64,000 nt of DNA. Origin: Takashimella koratensis (taxonomy: Eukaryota > Basidiomycota > Tremellomycetes > Trichosporonales > Tetragoniomycetaceae). Where the stretch lies: assembly GCA_003116875.1 (NCBI GenBank), contig BCKT01000001.1, positions 77,763-141,762 on the forward strand, written 5' to 3'. Below the pieces are notes generated by a model, which saw only the letters and a list, made by a program, of their open reading frames with translations, was not told the origin of the DNA and made no database searches. Shown here in pieces: positions 53,431 to 64,000 of the stretch; positions within the stretch are counted from its first letter, which is position 1; each line of letters opens with the position of its first letter. Both the position numbers and the translations under genes were made by a program.

Positions 53431-56400
53431 CTATCCAAAACTCCTCAACTCGATCCCCTTCCTCTCGGCCGCTGCCTGCCCCGCCTTCTGCCCCATACTC
53501 TGCTGCTGCTGTTGTTGCCCCACGGCCTCTCTTATACTCTTCTCCAACTGTCCTCTTTCACTCTCGTGCATCCCTTGAGTCGCATCCTTGAACGCCTTTG
53601 GTGCCGATTGCGCCAATGCCAGCGCTGTACTTGTCGCGACGACGTGGAGCGCACTCGGCTGAGCCGGGGTCCCCGGGTCGAGTAGGATGCAGAGAGTCGG
53701 GAGGAGGATTGCGTACCCTCGGGGTTTATGTGCCTCGGGGAGACCATTGCACCATGATGCGAGGGCACGGAGGACTTCTTTGACCGCGTCTAGCGTGGCG
53801 ACGGGAACAGTGGAGTCGGTTTCGCCCTCGCTGGCGGAAGCGACGACGGCGTCGGCGAGGAACGTGATCATCTGCGGGACGAGGTGAAGTACCGCGTGCT
53901 GCAAGACGGGTGAAGGACGAGGTGCCATACCCGTGCTTGTCGGAGCCACTCTCAATGACGCTTGGAGAATGGAAGAAGCGCAGTGGGCCGCGATCAAGCC
54001 AAGTTCGGGCCGCTCCGCACCGCCACCGAGGTAAGAGCCAACCACGAAGCTGACTTGTTCGATCACTTGCTTGCTGACTCGAACGGAGGAAGGCAGGGTC
54101 GTGAGAACCAGCGTGAGAGCAAGGAGGTTGTTCTTGATCTTGATGTTTGCGACTGGGTTCACCCGAGCACTACATGGACCAGGGCGTCAGCATACCTTAA
54201 AGTCGTTACTCGTCTTCACTCCAGATTCACCGCATATCGTCGATATTGATCAAACAAGCTCCCAACAGCCCATGTATGATCCGTTCACTACTCGCTTTGA
54301 CCGCCGGGACCTGCGTCGCAAGGCACTGGTCGACGAGCCCCTTGAGGGCGGGCAGACACGCGCCGGCCAGATCGCCGTGAGCGGAGACGGTCTCGTCTTT
54401 GAGCAGGTCAGTGAAGAGGTGGATACCGACCGCGGTGAGATCGGCGCGTTGGCCGAGATCAACGGCGTCGACTACACGAGAGTAGGCGGCGAACGCGGAG
54501 CGCAGGAAAGAGACGCGATCGGCGAGGGTGTCGCTGGGTAGGACTGGGTCGAAGAGGGAAACTGTCAGTGCGATCTTTTGAGCCGAGCGTTGAGAGACGA
54601 CCAGTAAAGTATCCACTCACAGGTAGATGTTGTCCCTTGACCTGGGATCGCTTGCCTCAATGTAAACGCAATAATCGCCAAAGACCTCCTAGTCTGCGCC
54701 GCGTCAAACCTAGAGCCCATCAAATCAGCTTTAGCCGCGACTACGTTCAGATCCTTCTCTCCTGTGCCCTGGCTGTACTCACGCTGATGTGCCTTTACGA
54801 GCCAGAACGAAACCCGCAACGAGATCCACCATATCCGCCTTGACACTTGCCGCCTCACCCATTGCGCACCTATAACAAACCGTACACAACTCGTCATACA
54901 ATGTTCCACTCCCTGCTCCCCCCGCTCCTCCCGCCGCCACTCCGCCGGCGGTATCAAACGCGACCGTCCCACATAACTGGGGCCTCACCAAACTTCCAAG
55001 TGCACGGAGAGCTACACTAGCCATAGCTGAATCGTTGCCCATGCTGCGGGTAAGTGACTCGAAGGCCAGCCCGTAGAGGATGTAGAAGTTCGCCGAGGGT
55101 TCAGGTCGGATTGACAGAGTGGAAGAAGGGGCAGGAGGCTCGGCGGGGGAAGTGAAGAGTTGGCCGTCGACGGCGCCGAGGACAAAGGGGTCAGAGAGGG
55201 ATAGAGCGATAGCTACTGCGTGGAGAAGGCGAGGGATCGCCGCTTCGTAGTACTGCAAATGTCAGCATAAACCATGGCCGCCCTTCTCTTCTTCTATTCT
55301 TCTCTTTTCTCTTTTCTTCTCCCTCGCCTCTATCACTTACAGGAAGCAAAACGTCTCTACCCATTCCGGAACCCATATCAACCCCACCTACACCCATCTC
55401 CGGATCCGTTCTCAACTGCGCGTAATCCCTCAGAGCTCCGACCCAGCTGGGACCCAAGATCCAGCGATACGGCTTGAGTACATCGACAAGGTAAGTCTGT
55501 CGGAGAGATGCGATTTGCAATTCGGCCCAAGCGGCGAGAATGGAGATTTTCAACATGACACCGGCGGAAGAAGAGAGGTCGGCAACGTCACCCAGTGAAA
55601 CCATTTGACCAGCTACAACGTGTCAGAAGTCAACTTGATCTGTGTATTCCGTCGTGTCCATCGCTAGACTCACTCTTGCACTGCTCCAAAGCTGTAGAAA
55701 GGAGTTTAAGAATCCGACCCATCCTAGAAACTTCCTTGACCACTCCCGAACCCACAAACACTGCGCAGACCTGGACAGCGGAAGCCAAGACCTGCGGTGT
55801 AGAGTCTGATCCGAAAGACGGTGTGAGCGCCGCTGCGATTGGAGCCTGGTGTTGTTCGAGCAAGAGCGAGGATTCAAAGTCTGGATCAGGTGAGGTCGCG
55901 AAGCGCTGGATCCGGAGTTAGCTATCAATTCCACTCAGACTGATGCCGCGATGGAACTCACCTCAATGACATCGCGGAGGACGACCAAACCCTGTAGTCG
56001 AACGTCCTCGACGAGCGCTGCTGACGCTGAGAACGCCATACGGATCAAATCCGCCACTCGAGAATACAACATTGTCCTCGGGTTCAACCCCGCCCTCACC
56101 GCAAGGGACGGATCAAAGTGTTCCCCTCTCCCACTCTCTGTGACGGCCACGATGATATTATGCAGGCATTCAAGCGCGAACAGCTGCGTTCGCCACCGCG
56201 ATTGAAGACCAGAAGTGGAGGTCGCGGAACCGGCGCCACCGCCAAAGGACTCGCCTTCGTCGTCGATGAACGATGCTTGGGGACGGGTGGCCTGAGGTGC
56301 CTTGGAGACGGACGCTGCACGCGTCATGATTCGGTGACACAGGTCGATCCAGCCAGATGGCAGGGCCGCAGCCGTTTGCTGTAACCACGAGGTGATCACC

Positions 56401-59400
56401 GCTCGGACGCCCTCGAGACTCGGGTCGTCGTCGAGCAGCCCAAACAAGTCCTCCACAAGCTGGTTCCCGCCAACTTTGGACATGAGCACCGCGTCCCGCT
56501 GGACAATCTGGTACAGCGCCGTGATTGCTGCAATCTTCAACGGCCGGCGGGTAGATGCCAAGTGCGTTCGGAAAGTCGACAAGAGTTTAGGTACGTCGAC
56601 TTCTGCAGGTGCGAACATGAGGAATTGCTGGACACACTTGATTGCCTCAACGGCAAGACCTTCGTCTGTCTCTTCGCCGAATTCATGAACAAGAAGGAAG
56701 ACGAGGGACCTGATCTTGCCTGGTTCTTGCAACTCGGGACCAAGGACACCGACCAGCGCATGCAAGAGCCGACAGATGACTTGGTAAGCTGGGAGGTCGC
56801 CGCGGAGGTTGACTGACCCCAACGACCCGCCGTCCGGCTCGTGTGTCTCGAGAAGGTAGATACTCGCCAGCATCCCTAGCGTCGTCGGGACCCAAGGGGA
56901 GTATGACAAGTTGGCGGCGTTGACGACCTGAGCGAGCGCGACCATGCTCCAAAAGTGCACGACCGGATGCGGGTCCGTAGCGAGCGACATGAGAATGTTC
57001 ACGATAGTCTTGAGAATTGGTGCCCCGGCCAGACCACCGACGTGGCTGTATATCGCACCGAAGGCGACCGCACAGCCCGCGCGGCTATCAGGGTCGCGGT
57101 TGTTGACAACCTGATCGACGAGCCACTGGACTTGGGAAGAAAGGTAGGAGGAGTCGGCGATTCCACTGATATACCCCATCGCGTCGGCGGCGGCACCCCG
57201 GATCGCCGGGTTCGGGTCGAGGACAGCGTCTTGTAACAACGACTTGATCAAGTCGCTCACTTGTTGCCCGCCCAGCGTCTTGCGAGCGCGGTTACCAGCG
57301 GAATCAGCGCTGACCAAAGACCCACGCAACGCAGACATGGTATTCGCCACGACTGCCTGTTTCCTCCCCGGGTTCTTCTCGAGCTTGCTGGACCGAACAT
57401 GGCTCGAGACCGTCGCGAGGCACTGAACCTGACCCTCGAGGTTTTGGTGCGCAAACAAGGTGGCGAACAATTCGACACCTGCGTCGATCACGCCCGTCTG
57501 CGCAGGTACAGGGCGCGGCGGGGTGCTCAAAGGAGTAGACGAGAACATCTCCAAGAAGTCGTGCTCGATCGAACCGAGGATCGGGTGGGAAAGCTGAGAT
57601 TCGATGGACATTTCGACTCGGTCGCGGTTGAGGAAGGCTTCACCGCCTTCATCCTCGCGCGCAGCGAGGAGGCTCGTCATGCCGAATGCGTAGCCGTCGG
57701 TCGACTGCCAAACTGTGGAGAACTGGCCTGCCTGCGCGGCGATCGCAGCCTGTGCTGCTGAGCCAGAGTAGTTTTCCGGGTCGGCGAAGACAGTGATGGC
57801 TGCTTGGAGAAGCGCGGGCTGGGTCGACTCGGTAGCCGACGTGGGCCCGAGGGCGGTGAAACACTGCAGGACTCGACGGCGAAGATTGGCCTCGCGATCG
57901 ACAAGTGACGGGCGGGTGGTGAACACTGGCGAAGCGGTAGGATTGGCAGCTTGTTCTCGGAGCGCTTCGGCATAGGCCGTCGCAAAGCCGTTGACAAAGT
58001 TGAGCGAGTTGGTAAGCAGCGTCGCGAGGCGGCGAGCGACGTCAATGTTGACCAGCGCTGGGTTGTGACGAAGGAAGTTGAGGATAGCGGCGAGTGCGCA
58101 TTCACGGACAAGGAGGAGGAAAGACCATTCGTGCTCGCCTCGTTCACCAACAGATGCGTCTTTGCTCGTTGGCTTGGGCAGCGCGTTCCGCCAAAGGACA
58201 AGTAGCTGCGGGAGGTGGAGTTTGACGAAACCAGGCCCGAGAGACATGAGTGCTGCGATGATGTACCATGCGATCTGCACTTCAACTGACGCTGTGGCAA
58301 CGTCGTGCTCGCCCGCGCGCTTGAGGAGGGATACCGCGAGGTCGAACGCCTTGGTGGGGATATCGTGGGAGACGTAGAGCGGGCGAGAAGGAGCGAGAGC
58401 GAGGAGAGAAGCCAGGGCAAAGGCCTTGCCAACAGCGCGTTGGGGGATTTCCTTGGCTGCGGCAGGGGTAGCCAGCGCGGAAAGGTCCTTGTTGACGTCC
58501 GTGAGCAAGCCGCCGAGGATGCGAGGTAGTTGACCCGGGTTGGACGAGCAGAACTGTCGCAGCGTGTAGCTCGCCGCTAGTCGGACAGAGTAGGATTCGT
58601 GGGCGAGGAGCCGGACCAAAGGTTCTGCGATGAGCTCGAGGATCGACGGAGGAGCATTCCCGATTTGTTCGAGAAGCCCAGCGACTTCACGGAGCGCGAC
58701 GATTAGGGCTTGCTTGTTTGGGTTGGTGTGGCCGGGAAGAGGGGAGGGCTGCCATTTGCGAATGTAGCTTTTGGCCCATTCGCGGACGGCGGCAGCCTGC
58801 CCGGCTTCGCTGAGCATGCGGACGCCAACGAGGTCACGCAGAAGGATCCCGGCAGCCTCACGCGAGGTGAGGATCTCGTATCGTGAGCTCTGGGCGCGCG
58901 TGGGAAGGACGAGCTCGTCGATGATGTGCTTGACGATCTCGGCGTAGTGGGATCCAACATATGTCGGACCCAGGAGGGTGAGGAGAGTCGCGTAGACGTC
59001 GATGAGCGCGTTACGGAGTCGCCTAGGTGTTTGAACACGGTTGTATACGATCGACAAGTGTCGGAATGCCTCGGCGACGGTGAGGAGAGTTTTCCCGCTC
59101 TTGTCTTCAGGTGCGGAGGAGATGACCGTCTGGCCGTTGTCTGCCTCACCCTCGGCCACGGGGGCTTTCTTCTTGGTATCTTGTACGATTACGCCGGATC
59201 CAGGCACCTGCGTCGCCGCGAGGAAGTGCGCGAGCATGCGGCTTAGGGACCGGCGAGTGAGAAAATCGGCCGTCTCGAGGCTCTTGAGGACAAGAGGGGA
59301 GACGGAATCGAGTGTGGGGCCAAGAGGGAGGATAGGGGTGTAGACGTGGAGAGCGATGAATGACTCGGCACAGGCACGTTGGATCGGGAGGGCCTTGTCA

Positions 59401-60101
59401 GAAAGACCGGCGCGGAGAGCTTTCAGGAGGTCTTTGGCGAGAGCATCGGGGAGAGCTCGACCAGCGCCTTGTAGGGATTTATTGAATGCCACGACGGCGT
59501 GGGTTCGGAGGAGTACCGACTACCGACGAGTGTCAGCGAGTCGAGATTCCCAACCAATGTAATCACTTACCAAGTTCGAGTTCCTCAACACCTTGACAGC
59601 AGAAGTACATATCTCCGCCATGAAACTCATCATATTCGTTCCGAGCTCCTTGATGATCTCTCCAACGGTATACCAGCACGCGACTCTGGCGACATTTTCC
59701 GTAGCGGGCATGTTTTTCCCTCCGCCGCCATTGTCGGTGACGGCCTTGACGAGGGCCTGGGTGAGGTCGAAGAGTGCGCGGGACTCGACGCGTTTGTGTA
59801 GGCGCAGGATGCAGCGGGCGACGAGGTGTCGGATCGGTCGACCGGGTTTCGGCAGGCTCGGGGAGGCGGTCGGTGTAAGTATGTGTAGAAAGAAGGTGTG
59901 CAAGTTGGGTATGGCAGGGGTTAGGTCGTTCTAAGTGAGGGAGTGGGGTTAGCAGGGGAGCAGAGAGGGTGGGACTCAACGCACAAGTTCAAGCGTCTCG
60001 ATGGCTTGCTCGGCCTGGCGAAGCCAGTGCAAGAGGGTCAAGTCGCTCCCGTCGCCTGTGAAGCGGCTCTCGTCAACGATGAGCGCGTCGACAGAGGCCA
60101 T
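53431..60101 (-). CDS. HEAT-repeat protein Laa1/HEATR5 (AP-1 accessory)
   Basis: Laa1/HEATR5 is a giant HEAT-repeat protein that recruits the AP-1 clathrin adaptor for traffic between trans-Golgi and endosomes. Exons: 60101-59985, 59930-59571, 59519-55962, 55905-55674, 55612-55341, 55252-54783, 54709-54621, 54561-54231 and 54169-53431, giving 2055 residues, the family's usual size. Recognisable parts are the start SDLTLLHWLRQAEQAIETLE, HLVARCILRLHKR, FFxLTQAL-type helices, TVGEIIKELGTNMMSFMAEI, a central run of HEAT repeats (for example RGAAADAMGYISGIADSSYL and PDPHPVVHFWSMVALAQVVN-like helices), PDPDFESSLLLEQHQAPIAA and the late KNNLLALTLVLTTLP. The Gln-rich end QQQQQQSMG closes it. Exon 3 alone encodes 1186 residues. 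Several acceptors were chosen by frame and homology, for example 55905. Confidence 0.88.
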
Positions 60102-60370
60102 GGTGGGTGGTGGTGTTGGTGGTGGTGGTGGGTGGATGGGTGGATGGTGGATGGATGCAGACGAGTTGATGTCAAGAGACCACGATGGCGCGACGGGGAC
60201 CCAGCGGTAAGAGTCACGTGATCAAAGGTGAGATGCATGAATATCGCTGCAATGGTGTTGCTATTGGTACAGATATGCCAAGATCCCAGCAAAGTTGCCT
60301 CCCAGACGACTAGACGGCCATGATAATGGTGGTAATACACTTGATCGAAACAAACGAACAAAAAGACAAC

Positions 60371-62932
60371 CTACTCGTCCTCACCCAACACACCAACACT
60401 CTTGATTTCTCCTCCAGCGGCATACACAACCGTCTCGTTTGCGGCTCCACCCTCGACGTATCCCTCGACGAGATTGACCATATCCGAGTGACTTGCGCTG
60501 CGGGCTCGCGTCGTTGGTGGGGTCTGGTGGGAGGACGACATGGTGGGTGCACGGAGCCTGCGGCGGACGCTAGGCGTAGGGGAGGCAGGGTTGGACGCGG
60601 CTGTTTGTGGTCGGGCGGCCGACGCGCCGTAGGCTACGGTCGGAGAGACGTGGATCGACGCAGCGGTTGGTCGGCGACGTCGGACAGTGACGTATGGTGG
60701 GGACCCAGAGGGCGAGTGCGAAGGGACAGTCGTCTGAGCTCGACGTAGGCGGGGGAGAGACGCAGAGAGGGGCGACGCAGCAGCTGAGCCAGAGGCAGAG
60801 GTTGGCGCGGAGACGAAGAATGGGTCGTCGGCTTGCGCATAAGAGGGGAGGACAGGGGGAGATGTTGGTCGGCTCGCTGTGGGAGTGGGTGTGCCCGACC
60901 CTTCGTCTTCGCTGGGAAGGGAATCGACGTCGACGCCCGGCGCATTGTTGAGCTCGACGAGAAGAGCGCTGCGACCTGGCTTGGACGGTGTTCGCCGAGT
61001 GCGATCGGTGACTGCATCGACCTCGTCGGGAAGGATCTGTGTCCGACCCAGAGGAACGCCGACCTCCTCGCCATCCTGCGTGACCGCGGTTGAAGCATCG
61101 TTGGTGACCTCGTCCAACGCCCCACGCCCTTCTCCCAAATCCACATCCAGCCCCGCATCCACATCCACGTCCAACTCGTTATCCTCGCTCAGTGCGCGCA
61201 TCTGCATCTCCGCTTCGATACGCGGCAACGTCTGCCTCACCCATCGCCCGACACTGTTGATCGCCGCTTTGGCCGTGGGCAACCACGTGAACATTTGGAA
61301 GACGTGGACCATGTCCTCGTACAGCTCGTGTGTGACGTTGACACCAGACAGTGTCGCTTTGTGAGCGAGGAGTGTGTCCTCGTCGCGGAGCACTTCCGAG
61401 TCGCCAGATTGAATGAGCATTGGTGGGAGGCCGCGGAGATCGCCAAACAGCGGCGACGCGTATGGATGCGTCACATAGTTTAAGAGACCCTTGGGGCCGA
61501 GGTAACAGCCGACGGGATTGAGGTGGTCTACTATCAGCCCAGCACCCTCACGCACATACCGTCTGTTTCGGGTCGGGGCACGACGTCCGAGTCTGCACAC
61601 TCGTCCCAGCTCCCACAACTCATCGTCAAGTCCACCCAGGGACTCATCAGCACTAGCCCTGCTGGTAACTTGTACCCTTCGTCTCGGAGGTACATGCACA
61701 GCGCTAGGCTCAATCCCCCGCCTGCCGAATCGCCCGCGATGACAATGTTCTCCGGTGCGATGGAAAGCGGCGGCGCCAAGAGTCGGAGGTAGCCATGGAG
61801 GACATCGTGTAATGGGAGAGGGAAGACATGTTCCGGTGCGAGTCGGTACGTGATCGCTACTGTTAGCTGGCACAAACTCCCGACTTACCAAAGACACGCG
61901 CGTTGCACGCTTTGCTCACGCCAATGGTAATGAGCCGATGCGTCGCGGCGTTGCCAACATAGTATGCGCCTCCGTGGACGTAGTAGATGACCCTCTCTCC
62001 ACTTGCTGGAGTTACACCTTCGTCTGAATCAACAGGAGTTTCGCAACGCGCGGCCGGTCCAAGGTTTACACCGAGGCCGTGTCCGTTCTCCGAGTGCCCG
62101 TTCATCGATGATCGATGTGATCGAACACCAGGTGTGCTTCCTTCCGACCCCGACCCATTCAAAGCCGCAAGGGACCGCCGGCGCCGACGATCTGCATCTT
62201 GCCGAGCGCGTCTCTCAGACTTGAGCCGCTTCCAGACATCGGTTCCGACGACCCATTCGCCGGACAATTCTCGGCTCCCGTCCTCGGATCGATCAAGCTC
62301 TCTGCGCACGTCAGTAGCGGAATACCAAAATTCTTACTTGAGGAATCCGCGAGGCTCTCGGTTTCGCGGGACGGTAAAGGTGATGGGTGTGACGACGGCG
62401 TCAGCAGGGAGAGGGATTAGGTGGTGGACCGAGATGAGACGTCGAATTAGGACGATATCCGCAAACGAAGTATGATCGGCGACGTTCCTCATAAAAGATG
62501 TGATCTGTACCTCAGTATGCATTCAATGTATCCACTCACAAAAGTCATACGATAGCCCCATGATCGCCTCTGGGGACCGACGAGGAAATGCTTGACTAGA
62601 CTAAGCACGATATAGAGCCCCTTGGCGAGTGCGAATTGTACGAACGCGATCCACGTCGGAAGCGTCCATAGTAGCGGTGAGCTTGACGTAGGCGGGGGAA
62701 GCCTCTGCCTGAGCTTTGGATCAACGCGGGACGAAGGGGGCAAGGGTGAAGGAGAACGTAGAGGATGTTGGGTGGTGTAGCTCTCGAGCAGGGCGCGGAC
62801 GGGGAGAGGCGCGGGCGGTGAGGTATCGTGTAAGCGAAGCTGGGGTGGAGGTGGAGGGTGCATCGACGCCGATGCCGATGCGGTTGACGACGCCGGTGAC
62901 TGCGCGTGCGCGTGCGCGATGGGAGAGACCAT
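60371..62932 (-). CDS. HSL-type alpha/beta hydrolase (lipase/esterase) with membrane anchor
   Basis: A hormone-sensitive-lipase-family serine hydrolase, probably acting on lipid or sterol esters. Exons: 62932-62540, 62504-62338, 62301-61889, 61859-61560 and 61530-60371, giving 810 residues if a 29-nt intron (61559-61531) is real. The N-terminus has a hydrophobic segment (TWIAFVQFALAKGLYIVLSL). Family motifs: VHGGAYYVG (oxyanion hole), YRLAPEHVFPLPLHD, IAGDSAGGGLSLAL (nucleophile Ser), SPWVDLTMSCGSW, HPYASPLFGDLRGLPP, SGDSEVLRDE (acid) and EDMVHVFQMF (His). A 300-residue Ser/Pro/Thr-rich disordered tail follows. Without the 29-nt excision the frame meets a TGA after VRVLG; a single missing base in the G4 run at 61575-61578 would be the alternative explanation. 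The triad itself is intact. Confidence 0.88.
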
Positions 62933-63529
62933 AGCTACGAGCAGGCCATGGACGGGTGGATGAGTGGATGAGTGGCTGGGTGGTGGATGATGAGGTGAGA
63001 GATGGAGGTCAAGTCAGTTACTGAGAGGGGCAACTGGGCACGAGTCAATGGTCAACAACCAATAGCCGGTTTAGGAATCCACAGACGACACTGACACTAC
63101 TGACACTGACAAGGACACCAACCTTCGTCATCGTCAATGTCACCGTCCACGTCGCCATGCATCCATCTCCGTAGCGAGTCGCGAACAGCTCAAAGCAAGA
63201 TGCACTCCGACTGTGGCCGAATATCTTGCTGTCCACTCGTCACATGCCAACGTGCACGGGCATCAGCCTGCACAGACCCGCGTTTCATGTCGCGGCACAG
63301 GTCACACCGATGAACAGTCTATATGCGTTTCGTCTCGTGCATGCTCGTGTACTTGTACAGCCCAATGCAAACCTATGTGAACCAAAATAAAGTCTCCTGG
63401 ACGTGACCTTTGCCCGTCCAAACCCCAAATGTCCCGTCTTCCCCTGTGCCTGTGTGATGCTGCCCCCGGTCTCGACCCATTTCTCCCTGCCTCTCCTCGT
63501 CGAGTGATATTTAGGTCCTCCTCGAGCCG
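62933..63529. other. Intergenic, lipase promoter side
   Basis: About 600 bp with gatgag/ggatg repeats near 62950-63000 and a cactgacac/cactactgac cluster near 63090-63115. No gene supported. Confidence 0.4.
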
Positions 63530-64000
63530 CTATGCCTCCCTATCATTCAGATTGACCGTATCCGTCGCACCTATCAACCTGCTCATCGCGTCCGCCTCAG
63601 GGTCGCTCGCGACGAGACTCTGCATCCTGCGCGGGGTGAACAGATCCGACGTATGCGAGTCAGTCGACGACTGGCGAACCTGACCTGGCGACGGCGACCA
63701 CAGCCCGCCTTGTCGCTTGTACGCCGGCGTCCGTGGCGATCGCGGGGACGGCGGGGCGTCGGGCAGCATATGTGACGCCGCGAGCGAAGGGGTGACTTGT
63801 GATTGTGGCGGGGTCTCAGACCTCGACATTTGTCGTCTCGCTGACGGAGTCGCGTTACCCAGGTCCATCGGAATCGAAACGAACACGAGCTTCCCCGTGG
63901 GTTGGTCGAGTGCGAGCGAGAGATTGATTGACGATGCTCCAGGTGGAGCCAGCGCTATACTCCCTGCTGTCGATACGTGGACAGGTCCAAAAGGGCCCGG
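63530..64000 (-). CDS. 3' end of an unrecognised gene (continues past the window)
   Basis: An open frame runs from the right window edge to a TAG at 63530 (about 156 codons). The first visible part is strand-rich (GPVHVSTAGSIALAPPG, SINLSLALDQPTGKLVFVSI). It turns into a Ser/Pro/Arg-rich tail with SPRSPRTP and LFTPRRM. This end could be a regulatory tail with proline-directed phosphorylation sites. The frame has no stop over 470 bp and has codon use like its neighbours, so it is probably real, but nothing identifies the family. Confidence 0.55.
   Translation of the reverse strand, partial: PGPFGPVHVSTAGSIALAPPGASSINLSLALDQPTGKLVFVSIPMDLGNATPSARRQMSRSETPPQSQVTPSLAASHMLPDAPPSPRSPRTPAYKRQGGLWSPSPGQVRQSSTDSHTSDLFTPRRMQSLVASDPEADAMSRLIGATDTVNLNDREA

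Overview
The window is nuclear DNA of a fungus, almost certainly a basidiomycete. Genes are close together and split by many short GT..AG introns (mostly 45-130 nt) with CTGAC/CTAAC-like branch sites. The genes are pan-eukaryotic or fungal housekeeping genes, promoters are pyrimidine-rich, and GC is fairly high. The class (for example Tremellomycetes or Microbotryomycetes) cannot be fixed by eye. All exon limits are inferred from splice signals, reading frame and remembered family conservation; nothing was run against a database.

Layout. 0.1-1.1 kb: 3' part of guanine deaminase (+). 1.8-4.2 kb: Noc4 ribosome-assembly factor (+). 4.6-8.7 kb: Set3/KMT2E-type PHD-SET protein (-). 10.3-17.4 kb: spliceosomal helicase Brr2 (-). 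17.7-20.1 kb: Ubc7-type ubiquitin-conjugating enzyme (+). 20.9-24.6 kb: POT1-type telomere protein (-). 26.3-30.8 kb: HMG-CoA reductase (+). 31.7-34.7 kb: COG7 (-). 35.5-36.9 kb: probable XLF/Nej1 end-joining factor (+). 37.1-38.5 kb: ribosomal L1-domain nucleolar protein (-). 38.9-40.6 kb: choline/ethanolamine phosphotransferase (-). 49.1-49.7 kb: small conserved fungal protein (+). 50.1-51.4 kb: CFEM cell-surface protein (-). 53.4-60.1 kb: Laa1/HEATR5 (-). 60.4-62.9 kb: HSL-type lipase/esterase (-). 63.5 kb to the end: 3' part of an unrecognised gene (-).

The exceptional part is 40.9-48.7 kb, an accessory island between conserved genes. It holds four small, intronless, unrecognised genes, all on the minus strand, with lower GC than the flanks. 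Three of them share a Trp-centred motif and a TATA box about 90-120 bp before the ATG. A gag-only Ty1/copia-type retrotransposon (43280-45561) has perfect 5-bp target duplications and two 182-bp LTRs differing at two positions. It landed between the TATA box and the ATG of one of these genes. Its gag is broken by a stop codon and by a second, nested 533-bp solo LTR with its own 5-bp duplication. All four ambiguous bases (N) noticed in the window lie inside that nested LTR. An older, decayed LTR relative lies at about 42.2 kb.

The conserved genes do not form a pathway. They cover purine salvage, ribosome assembly (Noc4, L1-domain protein), splicing, chromatin, ER protein degradation (Ubc7, which in yeast acts on HMG-CoA reductase), sterol and phospholipid synthesis, Golgi/endosome traffic (COG7, Laa1), and DNA-end biology (POT1, XLF).
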